Part shown: in pieces, positions 47,830-58,129 of the stretch
Layout: each line of letters begins with the position of its first letter
How positions within the stretch are numbered: the stretch's first letter is position 1
Assembly (NCBI RefSeq): GCF_040412425.1
Contig: NC_089788.1
Location: 64,972,220-65,036,219, forward strand
Direction: 5' to 3'
DNA length: 64,000 nt
DNA from: Macrobrachium rosenbergii
Lineage: Eukaryota > Arthropoda > Malacostraca > Decapoda > Palaemonidae
Position numbers and translations under genes: made by a program
Notes under the pieces: generated by a model
The model's input: the letters and a program-made list of their open reading frames with translations, nothing else
Database searches by the model: none
What the model was told of the DNA's origin: nothing

Positions 47830-48184
47830 CGGGCTGATGGGGGCAAATGTCGTGTTGGTAATGCATCTGCTTTTAATGTCTTCTTCCGTTTTGCAACTTG
47901 TCTCTTTAGTACTTCATCCATGAGGTTCCTTTTGTATGAATCTTCTGCAACGAAGTGATCCTTCCTCTTGCAAATATTTATTAAACTTTTTTTTTCATTT
48001 CCTCTTTCTTGGAAAAGTTATGCAACATAACATCGCTTTCTTTGTACTGTAGATTTTTTATGACCGTCAAACATAGAACAAGTATTGAGTCATTGTATTT
48101 TGTTTTTCGTTCACGACTTGAAAATCGAAATATTAAGCTCGGGCAGATAGGAAACAAAGAAATAATTGCCGCCGACTTTTTCAA
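47830..48184 (-). pseudogene. THAP-domain remnant
   Basis: Reading 48184 downward with one frame change: ESDVMLHNFSKKEEMKKKV, then NICKRKDHFVAEDSYKRN, then LMDEVLKRQVAKRKKTLKAD and ALPTRHLP. D-V-x-x-(H)-x-F-(P/S)-K-x-x-x-x-(R/K)-K-x-(I/V) and the terminal L-K-x-D-A-(V/L)-P-T are the THAP signature (the AVPT box). The first zinc-binding cysteines and the S-x-(I/V)-C-S-x-H-F block are damaged. The 204-bp open frame at 47981-48184 is its first part. Confidence 0.6.
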
Positions 48185-48430
48185 TCAGCTGTGATGTTTA
48201 CGCCTTCATGGAGACCTACTTGTACCCTTGATGACGTCAGGCTCAGGCCAGGTAGATTTTGGGTCAGAAGTGGATGGCCTTCTCTCTTCTTTAGGTCTTG
48301 CCCGACACCGTAACTGTAACTGACTTGGTTAGAGAGCCGGGGATTTTAAATCGTCCCGGGGATGGCAGGAACTCTCGACATCCGAATAAAATGCCAAGAT
48401 ACGAACCACCATGCCACCGAATGAAATGTT

Positions 48431-48751
48431 TATAAAATAACTTTCGTCAGTTTTTTATATTATGTAATAACATTACCAAATACTGGAAATGCTTAAGCAT
48501 TCCATCTTTGCTTTGGGTGGAAATGGGATGAGCAATCACTGAGCTGGAGCCAAACTACTTTTGGGTAAGAGGAAAGTTTAAACATACCTCAGTAAATTAG
48601 AAATGGAGCCATTTTTATCATTCATGTGTTAATGACTTGAATCTAAAAAATTAGCGTTTGTTAAATCCCAGTTTGATTTTCATCTGGTTTGCACAATTTG
48701 TACTCTGGATCTTTTTTTAGAGATGTTATTGACAAAATTTTTATATATGTG

Positions 48752-48850
<99 letters not shown>

Positions 48851-49777
48851 ATAAGATTTAAAGGAAAGCTATAGCAAGACAATCAGATTCACATCCACAA
48901 ATTTCGGTCCCTTCCCATTCTCTACACGGAATAATGGTTTAAAAGTAACTAATTATTTACGAGTTATAAGCTGACTAAAGTTGAGAAAGAACATATCAAC
49001 AAACATATTTTATTCCTGTTAAATTATAACCCATCTACCTCCACCGACGTTATGTTTATCCAAATGATTGCCCAACATATAATTATGTGGTTAGAATTAC
49101 CTATTTTATACAAGCAACTTCAGTAACTGGGTGTGTCTGTGTAAGCGGAATGAATGAATGTCTAAGGAAAAGGATTTTGTTAGAAATCCCAATAATATCC
49201 AAGGATCCTTAAGTCAGAATTCATTCAGTTTGAGTTCATCGTAGGCTCTCCATACTCCTTGTATTTTACTTCACTGACACTGATGGTTACAGTTTTGCCA
49301 AAGCTGCTTTTCGTCTTGAAACTTGAAAGTATTTGTTATATTTATGGTGAATTAAAGCTGGTAGGTAATTACTGTTTTACAGTGTTTTAATCTTTAAGTA
49401 CGGTAATGAGTAAGTATTAAATGGAGGAAAGAAGAGTTGTCATATGTATCTTAATGACTATCAAAACTGAAGATGATTGGCAACTTAGAAAATTGAAGCT
49501 TCTAATTTACCAAAGGGAACTAAATGTCTGGCCTTTAGTACAAGGATTTGTTTGTCAAGGTTATTATTATAAAATAGGCAATACCTGAATTTTCAATAGT
49601 TCATTTGCGAGAGACTGCTGTACCTTTTTAGGCTAGTCCTAGAGAACTGCAGACAATGCTGCCACATAAAGGAGTACAGTCATTTATAAAGTATGTCATA
49701 AGGCTACCTTAGCATCTTGATTCATGTGGTTAGACTTAATTTACTGTAAACCAATTGTGCATTTGGTCTAGGCTATT
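48431..49777. other. Region without a recognised gene, with a compound microsatellite
   Basis: Contains (AT)n at about 48753-48827 followed directly by (GT)n to 48849. The rest is AT-rich and unassigned. Confidence 0.6.
48753..48849. repeat. (AT)n(GT)n compound microsatellite
   Basis: AT tract with one CAT interruption followed by 11 GT units. Confidence 0.97.
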
Positions 49778-49785
49778 ATTTTCTC

Positions 49786-50024
49786 AGTAATTCTTTACAA
49801 AGGTCCGCATCAATATTTGGTGTTTGACCTTACTAAAATAATACAAAACCCCTTAATATGTACAGTAACTTAACACAACCACCTAACCTAACCTAGGGCG
49901 CCGTGCCCCTACCTAGGCCTAGTGGGAGGGGCTTCACCCCCCCTGTGACCCCCCCTTAAGGGCACAACCCAACACATCAAACAAACACCAAATATTGATG
50001 CGGACCTTTTTGTAAAGAATTACG
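49786..50024. mobile_element. Fold-back MITE A with 8-bp target duplication
   Basis: Inverted ends GTAATTCTTTACAAAGGTCC plus GCATCAATATTTGGTGTTTG (about 40 bp, differing mainly by two extra T in the right arm) enclose a core rich in C/G with CCTAACCTAACCTAGGG. ATTTTCTC is directly repeated at 49778-49785 and 50025-50032. An 8-bp duplication points to hAT-, P- or Merlin-like transposition; no transposase is encoded. Confidence 0.88.
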
Positions 50025-50309
50025 ATTTTCTCTTGTAAGTACTTGGTGATAGTGGACTCCACTCTTTTGTCCCACAATTATGGGGAACAGAGTGGGAAAC
50101 CGTGGATTCGGGACGGGGGAAAACAGGAAATGAGGAAAGCAGCCCCCTAGGTTACATTAGGTAGGGTGTCTATAATATAATGGACCTAGGTAAGGACCCA
50201 GCATCTTAGATTAGAGGTGTTTCCAGAGGGTGTGACACCCCCTCCCCCCAGCAAATTAGGGACCCAACCCCCTAGAATAGATGCCTAAGGTATAATTGGT
50301 CCTTTTATT

Positions 50310-50832
50310 GGTAATTCTAAGCCGGCTGTCCGCGGTGAGCTAGACTATGGCATTTGACGTTTTTCTATGTTATTTTACTTGCTTTACAAGAATTTAAAGT
50401 AATATTTTGTCGGCCGGCTGTAACTAAGCTGTCATTGACCTTTGAAGACTACGCGACTTGAATTGCCTAGCGCAGGGGTAGGTCTAAGCCAGCATTCTGC
50501 GGCAAGCCCCACCCCTCCATAGCTAATACAGCAAAATTGTAACCAGTAAACACCCCAAAAATACCAGCATATAACGTACCCTAGAGGTGTTTACTGTTAC
50601 AATTTTGCTGTATTAGCTATGGAGGTTGGGGGGGGCGGGCTTGCCGCAGAATGCCGGCTTAGACCTACCCTGCGTAGGTAAATCTGTCGTGTAGTCTTCA
50701 AAGGTCAATCACAGTGTAGTTACAACTGGGCGACAAAATATTACTTTAAATTTTTGTAAAGCAAGTAAAAAACATATAAAAACGCCAAATGCCACAGTCT
50801 AGCTCACTGCGGACAGCCGGCTTAGAATTACC
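50310..50832. mobile_element. Fold-back MITE B: 523-bp near-complete palindrome with 8-bp target duplication
   Basis: Ends GGTAATTCTAAGCCGGCTGT and, on the other strand, GGTAATTCTAAGCCGGCTGT. The arms of about 235 bp continue through CTAGACTRTGGCATTTG, TTTACTTGCTTTACAA, AATATTTTGTCG, CAAGCC(C)ACCC..CCATAGCTAATACAGCAAAA and AGTAAACACC, with a loop of about 40 bp near 50570. CTTTTATT is directly repeated at 50302-50309 and 50833-50840. No coding capacity. Confidence 0.92.
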
Positions 50833-50840
50833 CTTTTATT

Positions 50841-52220
50841 TTAAGTATTTCGTAGTTTTTCTCACCCAAAAACCCATTTTACCTCTAGGCTGTGGTTTCC
50901 CTAATTGTAGGATATAGGCCAAAGTTGGGGTGTAGTATCTCTAAAAGTACTTATTTGCTATTGAAATGACTGATAAGTTCAATACGCACATTAAATTATA
51001 TGGAAATAGTATTTAAGATTAAAGATCAAATGATGTTTAAAGCAAAGTTTTACCTTATGGGGTAGTATTATACTAAGCTCATAATTTATCGAGCAGTTGT
51101 ACTACAGACCTTGACAAAAAAGCAGTTGAACACCTTATTCATTTGCTCCCCTTTTTTTTTTATGAAAATCTTGATCATCATCTGACCAGTGTTGCTAGGA
51201 ATTAAAGATTTAGGGTATTATTTTACTTATGGACATTAATTGCTTTCAACATAAAATATAGGTTTTTCTGTTGTATTATGATGTGATTTGAATGATTTTG
51301 AGGTTTATTTCCATCGCAAATGAATACTTATCCTTCCACCACCCCTCCCCCTATAGATAACAAAGTGGTAGTTTGAGAATAGTATTAGCTAGGTGCTCTT
51401 GCTTGTTACTCTTAAGAGTACCACTGCAGTGCCTCCGTTTGCTGTTGCTAAGTAAGTTATTAGTAGGTTGTAGTTGAGGCCTCAGTAAGGTCAATGTCTT
51501 CCATACCGGGTAGGACACTTCAAGTGAAATTAGGCAGGTTATACTAAGATGTACAGGGTACCTTGAAAGTTGTTCATAGTTATCCATATTAATTACCTTG
51601 TTTCGTATGGATAGCAAATCCCTTATGTAAAATTTTACTCCAGCCTCTTACACATAACCATAGTTTTTTGCAGTTTACTAAGTCAAGGTGAATATGATGG
51701 TTAAAAGTACAGGATGAGCTATGCTATAGTAGATACTTCATACACTGTATAATTTGTTCTTGCAAGAATACAGTACTACAGGTGTATTAGGTTCATATAC
51801 ATTTAAAAAGGTAGTTAATGGCAGGGAAGGTAAGGGGTTAGGTTTGCCACCCACTTACTTGACTAGCAACACTCATTTTTTTTCCTCATCCGTGTTGCTG
51901 TAAAGATGTCTCTGCTGCTGCTGGACTTCTGATCATGGTTTTTGATGAACAGATTGATTAGACTTCCCTCTCAAACTACCCATGGTTTAGGATTTTATTT
52001 CAACCTTCATTGTGAATGTTGTGTGAGTGAGGATAGATTCCTTTGTTAGGAAGCATTAGTGTACTGTTGAGGGTGTGGTAGAGTATTAGGGCTTTTTGTC
52101 CCCCACGAGCATAGAGCCTCATTCTGGTGGTAATTTTGCAAGGGTTATGAGGGTATGACACCTCCAAATTGTGGAAAGTACATTTCTTGGTCTCATGCTT
52201 TGTAATAAAAAAATTAAAAG
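50841..52220. other. Region without a recognised gene
   Basis: AT-rich, nothing identifiable on either strand. Confidence 0.5.
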
Positions 52221-52221
52221 A

Positions 52222-52715
52222 GAACATAAAAAGGCAGTGTCAGTGTCTTAGGGGCAATACCCAAATTTTTTTTTTTTTTTCAATCGATCATGGACGTTCC
52301 CCCTTTGTTGTAACCACCTCAGACAATGGCTGACCTGGTTGCTCCCAGGGTCGGGTGGCGGATGGTGGGATATGTGCACCTGCTACTGCCATCAACCCTT
52401 CTCCCACACCCTGCTTGTGCTATACCAACGACCAGAGGTACCCTTACAAGACAAATGAAAGCAGCATAAAAAAGCAAAATACTAGAAGTAACATAAAAAG
52501 GCAATCTGCCTTGAGTGTAACAACCCTCTTTTCTATTCAATCCATCTTTGACGATCTCCCTTTGCTGTAACCACCCCAGGCAATGGCTAAGCTGGTTGCT
52601 CCCGGGGTGGGATGGTGGATGGTGGGATGTGCGCGCCTGGTACTGCCATCAACGTTTCTCCCTCACCGTGCTTGCACTACGCTAACAACTAGAGGTATGC
52701 TTGCAAGACAAAGTT
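52222..52715. repeat. Two-copy ~250-bp imperfect tandem repeat
   Basis: Both copies run AACATAAAAAGGCA, CCCTTTG(T/C)TGTAACCACC, CAATGGCT, CTGGTTGCTCCC, GGATGGTGGGAT, CTGCCATCAAC, CT(T/A)G(T/C)(G/A)CTA and CAAGACAAA. The second copy is about 262 bp downstream of the first. The unit is GC-richer than the surroundings and encodes no recognised protein. Confidence 0.85.
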
Positions 52716-52869
52716 GTTGAAGGCTCTTGGGCCTTTTCTTTGGTTTAAAGGGATCCATCTGTTTTAGTTTTCTAGAGTACTTGGCTTTGGCTAATTGTTG
52801 TACACCTGTATTGGTCTTGATAGATACTCTGTTAGAAGTAGCCTCCCTGGCTGAGACCTCTATTACTGT

Positions 52870-52990
52870 TTTTGATTGATAGCCTTGCTACTGTATCTTA
52901 GTTGAGCAGCAGGGATGATATAATGATTTAGCTGCTGGTATTTCCTAGGAAATATTTTTATTGGTTGATAGCTGGTTATTGGTTTCTTAG
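52870..52990. repeat. Dispersed repeat flanking the Gypsy element (partner at 57448-57545)
   Basis: GATTTAGCTGCTGGTATTTC with TTGATTGATAGC/GCTACTG upstream and ATTGGTTGA downstream recurs at 57448-57545. The second copy is the target into which the tRNA-derived SINE inserted. Confidence 0.75.
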
Positions 52991-53172
52991 CCTCGTGGGT
53001 GGTGTTCATGGCCTGGAATGGCATCTCTAGTAACATTAGTAACAATAATGATGATATTTGAGTAAATACTGGTAATACAATATTAGTGTTATGGAGTTCT
53101 GAAATTTGGCTAGGTACTGTACTGTACAAGTACTTTTTGTAGCACAAGTGTAAAAATCAAGTCTATCAGATA

Positions 53173-53603
53173 TGTAAGGTGTCAAAGAAACGAGCAGGTA
53201 AAAGTTACTGCTACTTTATTACAGATCCAGGCAGACTGATATATTTTATGAATAGCTCGCAAACTAATTATGACGAGAGACAATGGAATTGACTGTGACC
53301 TGAGGTCGAAATTTGTAAACAATAATATACAGTGAACGAGTACAAATTACAATACAAAACATACAGAGCTACAATATGGATACAGTCTTGATGCCTGTGA
53401 ATGAAGAAACATGTGATACACAATGTGACATTTGTATAAATAACATAAAGTAAAAATGGTTAAAATCTATGTGTGACCTGGCACGTTTTATGCGTGACTA
53501 ATTGAGCTTGAAGAAAATGGGAAGTCACCAAAGAAAACAAGCTCAGCGGAGACTTAATTAATGGCGCCACAAACACTATCCTGGCGCCCATGTTGAATTT
53601 ACA
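53173..53603 (-). repeat. Gypsy 3' LTR (left copy)
   Basis: Starts TGTAAGGTGTC and ends TTTACA. Mostly matches the other LTR base for base from AATGGAATTGACTGTGACCT on. A block at about 53233-53275 differs completely from the other LTR. Confidence 0.92.
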
Positions 53604-54108
53604 AATACTCCCAAGACGAGGGACGCGTCTGACTACTCCCCTTTTGATCTGCTGGGACGCTGAAGTGCTGCTTTCCTTGAAGATAACGGAGGGGCCTCCC
53701 GCCTGTGAGGCTGCTGGTTGGGCAGTCCCTTCCTGGGTATTTCTTCCAAATATTTTGCCTGCAGGGTGAGGGGTGTGCTGGAGTGCGGTTGGGCGGAAGG
53801 GGTGCTGCGTCGCTGCCGGGACTCTCCGACAGGAAGGCGGGCTTTTGAACATTTTATGGAAACCCAGTCGTAATTGCCTGGGAGTGCCAGCTGGAACGCC
53901 TTGCTGTTCCGTTCAGCACGCTTAAGGGTCCCTGTAGGGCTTAGTTAGTGGTGGACGGACGGGCGTTTAGACTCTGACTTAATAAATGGGTGGCGGATGA
54001 CAGCTGTGTGAGGCATGAAGGTGGTTGCTTTGTCGATGTATGGCGCCTGCAAATGGCGAACTTGCAGGCCATGATCGGCGGAGCCTCTGCAGTGATGGGG
54101 AGTGGCGT

Positions 54109-54879
54109 TCATCCGTCCACGAGCTCTCCCGGCACTTGAGGGTTCCCCCAGGTTTGTTCAGCTGCGGATGGGGTGCCGTCGGCTCTGGGGGCGGTCCTCA
54201 ACCCGAGGAGGACCCACGGCAGCTGATGTTTCCAGTCCTCGGATTGCAGCGGGCCATGAGGGATGACTTTAGGAGGACCTGTGGAACCGTTCGACCAGGC
54301 CGTTGGCCGCTGGGTTGTACTGATAATGTGGTGGTGTAGGTGCGTGGTTTCCAGCAGTTGAGCCAGGGCAGACCACAACTCGGAGAGGGAAAGCGGCCCT
54401 GTCGGTTGTGATGTGGTCCGGGGCGCAAAGCGGCTAACCCAACTGGAGAGCAGGGCCTCGTACACGTGGCGGTGGCTTCTTGCATGGGTGTGGCTTCAGC
54501 CACCTGTCGAGTTGAACGGTCTACCACCGTCCAGGAGGTATCTGGATCCGCCTGATGGGCGAAGGGCCCGAAGAATATGTGGATGTGGCCTGAACGGCGC
54601 CCTGGCTGTAGGAACTTCGCCTACCCCCGACTGCAGATAACCCACTTTACTGGTCTGGCACTGCAGGCACTGTTTTGCCCAGGCAGTGGCGTCCTTTTGC
54701 ACCCGTGCCAGACGAACTTTTTTGAAAGCAGTTTGGCGTGGTCCTGCCGGAGGGGTGAGAGGCCGTGAATTATGAAGAATACCTGGCGCGGCGTGAGGCT
54801 GGAACCAAAGGGCGGGGCTGGCCTGTGCTGATGTCACAGAGCAGGCTGGGGCCTTCGGGGCGAGGGTCAGGTCCGCCAC
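54109..54879 (-). pseudogene. Gypsy integrase, frameshifted
   Basis: In three overlapping - strand frames: RVQKDATAWAKQCLQCQTSK (the C-x-x-C of the HHCC zinc-binding domain, whose histidines lie in disturbed sequence upstream), LSELWSALAQLLETTH and RPTAWSNGSTGP (near the catalytic E region), and SEDWKHQLPWVLLGLRTAPR then DGTPSAAEQTWG. The D,D-35-E core is only partly legible because of frame changes. Defective. Confidence 0.85.
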
Positions 54880-54924
54880 TTGAGGATGTGATGGCGGATG
54901 CGGTATGCTGGGGTTTCTGGGTCA

Positions 54925-55191
54925 GCGGCCTGTTCTCTGGCAAGGTCCTGGTAATCTACACCAAGCTGCACTGCGTTCAACTCGACTCTGGAGAGGGCGT
55001 CTGCTCACCGGATTTTTCTTGCCGGGAGGTACCTGGCGGAACAGGTAAAAATCAGTATGGCTGAGAGGTGGCGCTGCTGTCTGGAAGACCATCGTCCCCA
55101 GCTTCGTGAAGGCGTGAACCAGTGGCTGGTTGCGGTCCTCTCTGGATGCTGGGAAGACCGATTTAAAGGCTCCTGTGTCGACCAGCATCAT
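54925..55191 (-). pseudogene. Gypsy protease fused by deletion to the RNase H tail
   Basis: Reads MMLVDTGAFKSVFPASREDR, an aspartic protease active site (L-V-D-T-G-A) truncated right after. It continues directly into PLVHAFTKLGT and VPPGKKNPV, the text normally found at the end of the Gypsy RNase H. The intervening RT is absent. The join is at about 55127. Confidence 0.8.
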
Positions 55192-55209
55192 CCTGCCGAG
55201 ACGGTTTAT

Positions 55210-56165
55210 CGCATGCAGTAAAAATTACTGTTTTTGAGGCCCTGGGTTCTTCGGCTGCCATGGCGGCCTGTCCTGCTGGCCGCCGCCACCCCCGTTTTTT
55301 TGAACGGGTGAAAGAGAAGGGCGGAATTGGCAGTTTTGGGCGTCCTTTCCGAACCACTTGTGGTAGCGACATAAGCCGGGGACCTCCATCTGCTGTGGTT
55401 ACGTGGGCGTCTGTTGGCGATGGCGTTGACGGGCTGCTCTAAATTGTCTTCAGGCTGGAAGAGCTGACCGGCTGTGTGGCCGGTTTTAGCCGCTGTGAAG
55501 CCTTGACGGAGTCTGTGAGGTGTTGCGCCATCTCTTAGGTCCTCGACAGGCATGGTGTAGGGGTTAAAAAATCTGGTTGCGTGCCTCCGGGAGGAGTTGT
55601 GGCGGTATAGATTTCCGTGTAAATTTTTATCTCCTGCCGCTTCTTTGTGCCACCCAAGTCTGGTAGTGACAGGAGATCTACGACCATGCCCCAAGCGTCT
55701 CTTGAATTGAGGTCGTCAGCGTGGGTTTATGGCAAAGGTCGATATAAATTTTTTCTCGGCGATGGGCAGGAGCAAGAACTGAGGAGGAACTTTTTTGTGG
55801 TGCTGTATGTGAGGTGTGTGTTTCACTAAGCCCTAGCGAGATGAGTTTTCTGTACATGTCCTCGGAAGGGCGTTGATAAAGCACTGTGTAATAAAGGCCT
55901 GTAGGATTTCGTCCGTCAGGTCAGCGATTCTGAAGTGGCTCTCCACCCGCGCAGCCACATCGATGGGTTCCCCCTGCGTAAACGGGCGCAGCTTTACGGT
56001 GAGGGCGGCCCGCGATTGTGTTGCCCGCCGTCGTGTGTTGATGGTGTGGAGGTTGCGGGAGGGCCTCGATGTACTTGCGAATTTGTGATGGGAGGTATCT
56101 AAACCTTTTGATGTCTATCGCGTTTAACTGCATGGAGGAGGATATCGCGTCCATGCTCACCGCCT
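55210..56165 (-). pseudogene. Gypsy gag remnant
   Basis: In frames broken by several stops the - strand shows RLPPFTQGEPIDVAARVESH and then FRIADLTDE-like text at about 55990-55910, the L-P-P-F-x-x-x-x-P block of Gypsy-type gag. At about 55385-55320 there is GLCRYHKWFGKDAQNCQF, a zinc-knuckle-like C-x-x-H/Y-x-x-F-G-x-x-(A)-x-x-C pattern. The overlapping open frame at 55206-55694 is mostly a shifted reading of the same region. Confidence 0.75.
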
Positions 56166-56402
56166 TGACCCCTTACTGGTTTAAAATAGCTGAAAACAAA
56201 CCAGTAACGCAGAATTTTGTTATTTTCAAAATGTGGTTCCGCTAGTGCCGCTGGTGGGGGTGTCACAAGATAAGAGTCAGTTCTCAAACGCTGGTTACAG
56301 CGCCGTGTTTAGGCAGCTAAGAGCGTTTGGAGAAATCCTGGAGCCAAGACTAAGTTAAATCGTGTGAGTCAGAATGGCCAATACATACTCCGGGGTCACC
56401 AC

Positions 56403-56831
56403 TGTAAGGTGTTAGAGAAACGAGCAGGTAAAAAAACTGCTGATATTTACAGATCCAGGCAGCTTATATAGCCTGGCAGCCGACTGACATGCCGCCCGAA
56501 GAAAAATGGAATTGACTGTGACCTGAGGTCGAAACAATAAACAATAATATACAGTGAGCAGTACAAATTAAATACAAAACATACAGAGCTACAATATGGA
56601 TACAGTCTTGATGCCTGTGAATGAAGAAACATGTGATACACAATGTGTGACATTTGTATAAATACGCTTCTCCAAAAGTAAAAATGATTAAAATGCGTGA
56701 CCTGGCACGTTTTATACGTGACTAATTGAGCTTGAAGAAAATGAAAGTCACCAAAGAAAACAAGCTCAGCGGAGACTTAATTAATGGCGCCAAGACAAAC
56801 ACTATCCTGGCGCCGATGTGGTGACTTTACA
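56403..56831 (-). repeat. Gypsy 5' LTR (right copy)
   Basis: Starts TGTAAGGTGTT and ends CTTTACA. It contains GCTTATATAGCCTGGCAGCC, absent from the left LTR; shared blocks include GATACAGTCTTGATGCCTGT and CAAGCTCAGCGGAGACTTAA. Confidence 0.92.
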
Positions 56832-57540
56832 GATACCTCAATTTTGCCTGTCAAACCTGCATTATTTTTTAAAGTCTATTCTATCAAACAACAGCATGTC
56901 TCCTCTTCGAATTGACCTGTATATATTTTATGAATAGCTCACTGCAGAATTATGACCAGTATGACTGATAATTAAAATTATAAGAGATACTGTCACACAA
57001 ATTTGTAATTTTTGGCAATTGTAGAAGTGCTGTAGAAACCCTTCAGATTATAATCCAGAAAAAACCTTGCCCAATGAATTACTAGTAAATTTTCAGTTGA
57101 AAAATTACATAAAGATTCTAAAATTGTATAAATATCTGATTTTTGCATATACTGTAAAGGCATTAAGAGATTGAAGACGAATCAGCTAAAGCTGCATCTA
57201 CCCTACAGTACAGTACTGTGACAAGATTACAGGTAAATTTTCCTGTTAATAGTTATATAACATCTTTCAAACCTATTATAATCAATAAATGGCAGACTTT
57301 TTGGAATAATGGACATGCTAGTAACATTGTCACATCAAGCCCAATGTTGAATTATGGAATTTATCATATCAAGAGGAATGATGCGCACAAGGAATTTTTA
57401 CCTGTCTTAGAATTTCCTTGTAAGTCTGATTTTAGCTCTTGATGGTTTGGCTACTGCAGCCTTGCTGAGCGGTGAGGATGGTGCAATGATTTAGCTGCTG
57501 GTATTTCTTCCAAATAGTTTGATTGGTTGACAGTGGGGTA

Positions 57541-57822
57541 GTTCCTCGCTGGGTGAGCGGTTTCCGTTCTCAACTACCACTCTGTTGGTCGTGAGTTCGA
57601 ATCTCCGACCGGCCAGTGAAGAACAAGAGGAATTTATTTCTGGTGATAGAAATTCATTTCTCGCTATAATGAGGTTCGGATTCCACAATAAGCTGTAGGT
57701 CCCGTTGCTAGGTAACCAATTGGTTCTTAGCCACGTAAAAATAAATCTAATGCTTCGGGCCAGCCCTAGGAGAGCTGTTAATCAGCTCAGTGGTCTGGTT
57801 AAACTAAGATATACTTAACTGT
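57541..57822 (+). mobile_element. tRNA-derived SINE with perfect 14-bp target duplication
   Basis: The 282-bp unit is flanked by TTGACAGTGGGGTA at 57527-57540 and 57823-57836. The 5' part resembles a tRNA gene: CTGGGTGAGCGGT (box A-like region), GTCGTGAGTTCGAATCTCCG (box B GTTCGAATC) and CGACCGGCC. The body continues GGTGATAGAAATTCATTTCT, CACAATAAGCTGTAGGTCCC, GGTAACCAATTGGTTCTTAG, AATCAGCTCAGTGGTCTGGT and ends AACTAAGATATACTTAACTG. I recognise this as a widespread decapod-type SINE. The perfect duplication suggests a fairly young copy. Confidence 0.92.
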
Positions 57823-58129
57823 TTGACAGTGGGGTATTTGATGAAGAGCCTGTGCGATACAATTCCTGTATGTAGATTATGTAAAATAACTCTTAACAGT
57901 TGAACATATTGTTGTGAATACCCAAAATATAATTGGCAATGAATGTCAAGTTAGGGAAACAAATTGGTGAAAGTTTTTTTTCAGATTCTTATATTTCAGT
58001 TAACCCAATTTTAAAACTTGTAAGGACCTGTTGTTTAGTAAATAAAATCTGGACTCAAATAATAAATGAGTCCTTTAAACCAACCCTGTGAGAGCTAAAG
58101 AATTAGCATAGTAGTGATGATAAAGTAAC

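Larger units (their letters stand above)
46190..48430 (-). mobile_element. Possible THAP-domain transposon remnant
   Basis: The region between about 46280 and 48320 is bounded by an imperfect inverted repeat of about 38 bp (CCTAAAGAAGAGAAGTCATC on the left; the reverse strand of the right reads CCTAAAGAAGAGAGAAGGCC). Inside, on the - strand, lies a degraded THAP-type zinc-finger domain (about 48180-47830). Further on are broken open stretches reading NGKTGRNSINFKDTKIEF, FVEKFKAMGK and TEGKSSGETLSDYIATLVVL at about 47190-46790. A THAP domain plus inverted ends suggests a P-element-like transposon, but the transposase core is not recognisable. Boundaries are uncertain. Confidence 0.4.
53173..56831 (-). 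mobile_element. Gypsy-type LTR retrotransposon lacking reverse transcriptase
   Basis: The LTRs are at 53173-53603 and 56403-56831, with 4-bp target duplication GATA at 53169-53172 and 56832-56835. The element reads on the - strand, 5' LTR at the right. A primer-binding site TGGTGACCCCGGAG lies one base inside the 5' LTR (56388-56401). The internal part holds a decayed gag with zinc knuckle, the protease active-site region, the last residues of RNase H and a broken integrase. The RT and most of RNase H are gone by one internal deletion near 55127. PR-(RT-RH)-IN order and a 4-bp duplication fit Gypsy. Confidence 0.92.

Noticed and set aside
48661..48882. Tyr-Ile and Thr-His repeat ORFs on both strands
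   Set aside because: Translations of (AT)n and (GT)n.
54025..55064. GC-rich + strand ORFs in the Gypsy element
   Set aside because: Antisense to integrase and protease text; no motifs on the + strand.
57541..57620. A functional tRNA gene
   Set aside because: Box A- and B-like elements are present but no cloverleaf with a proper anticodon arm can be drawn and the unit continues as a SINE body with target duplication.
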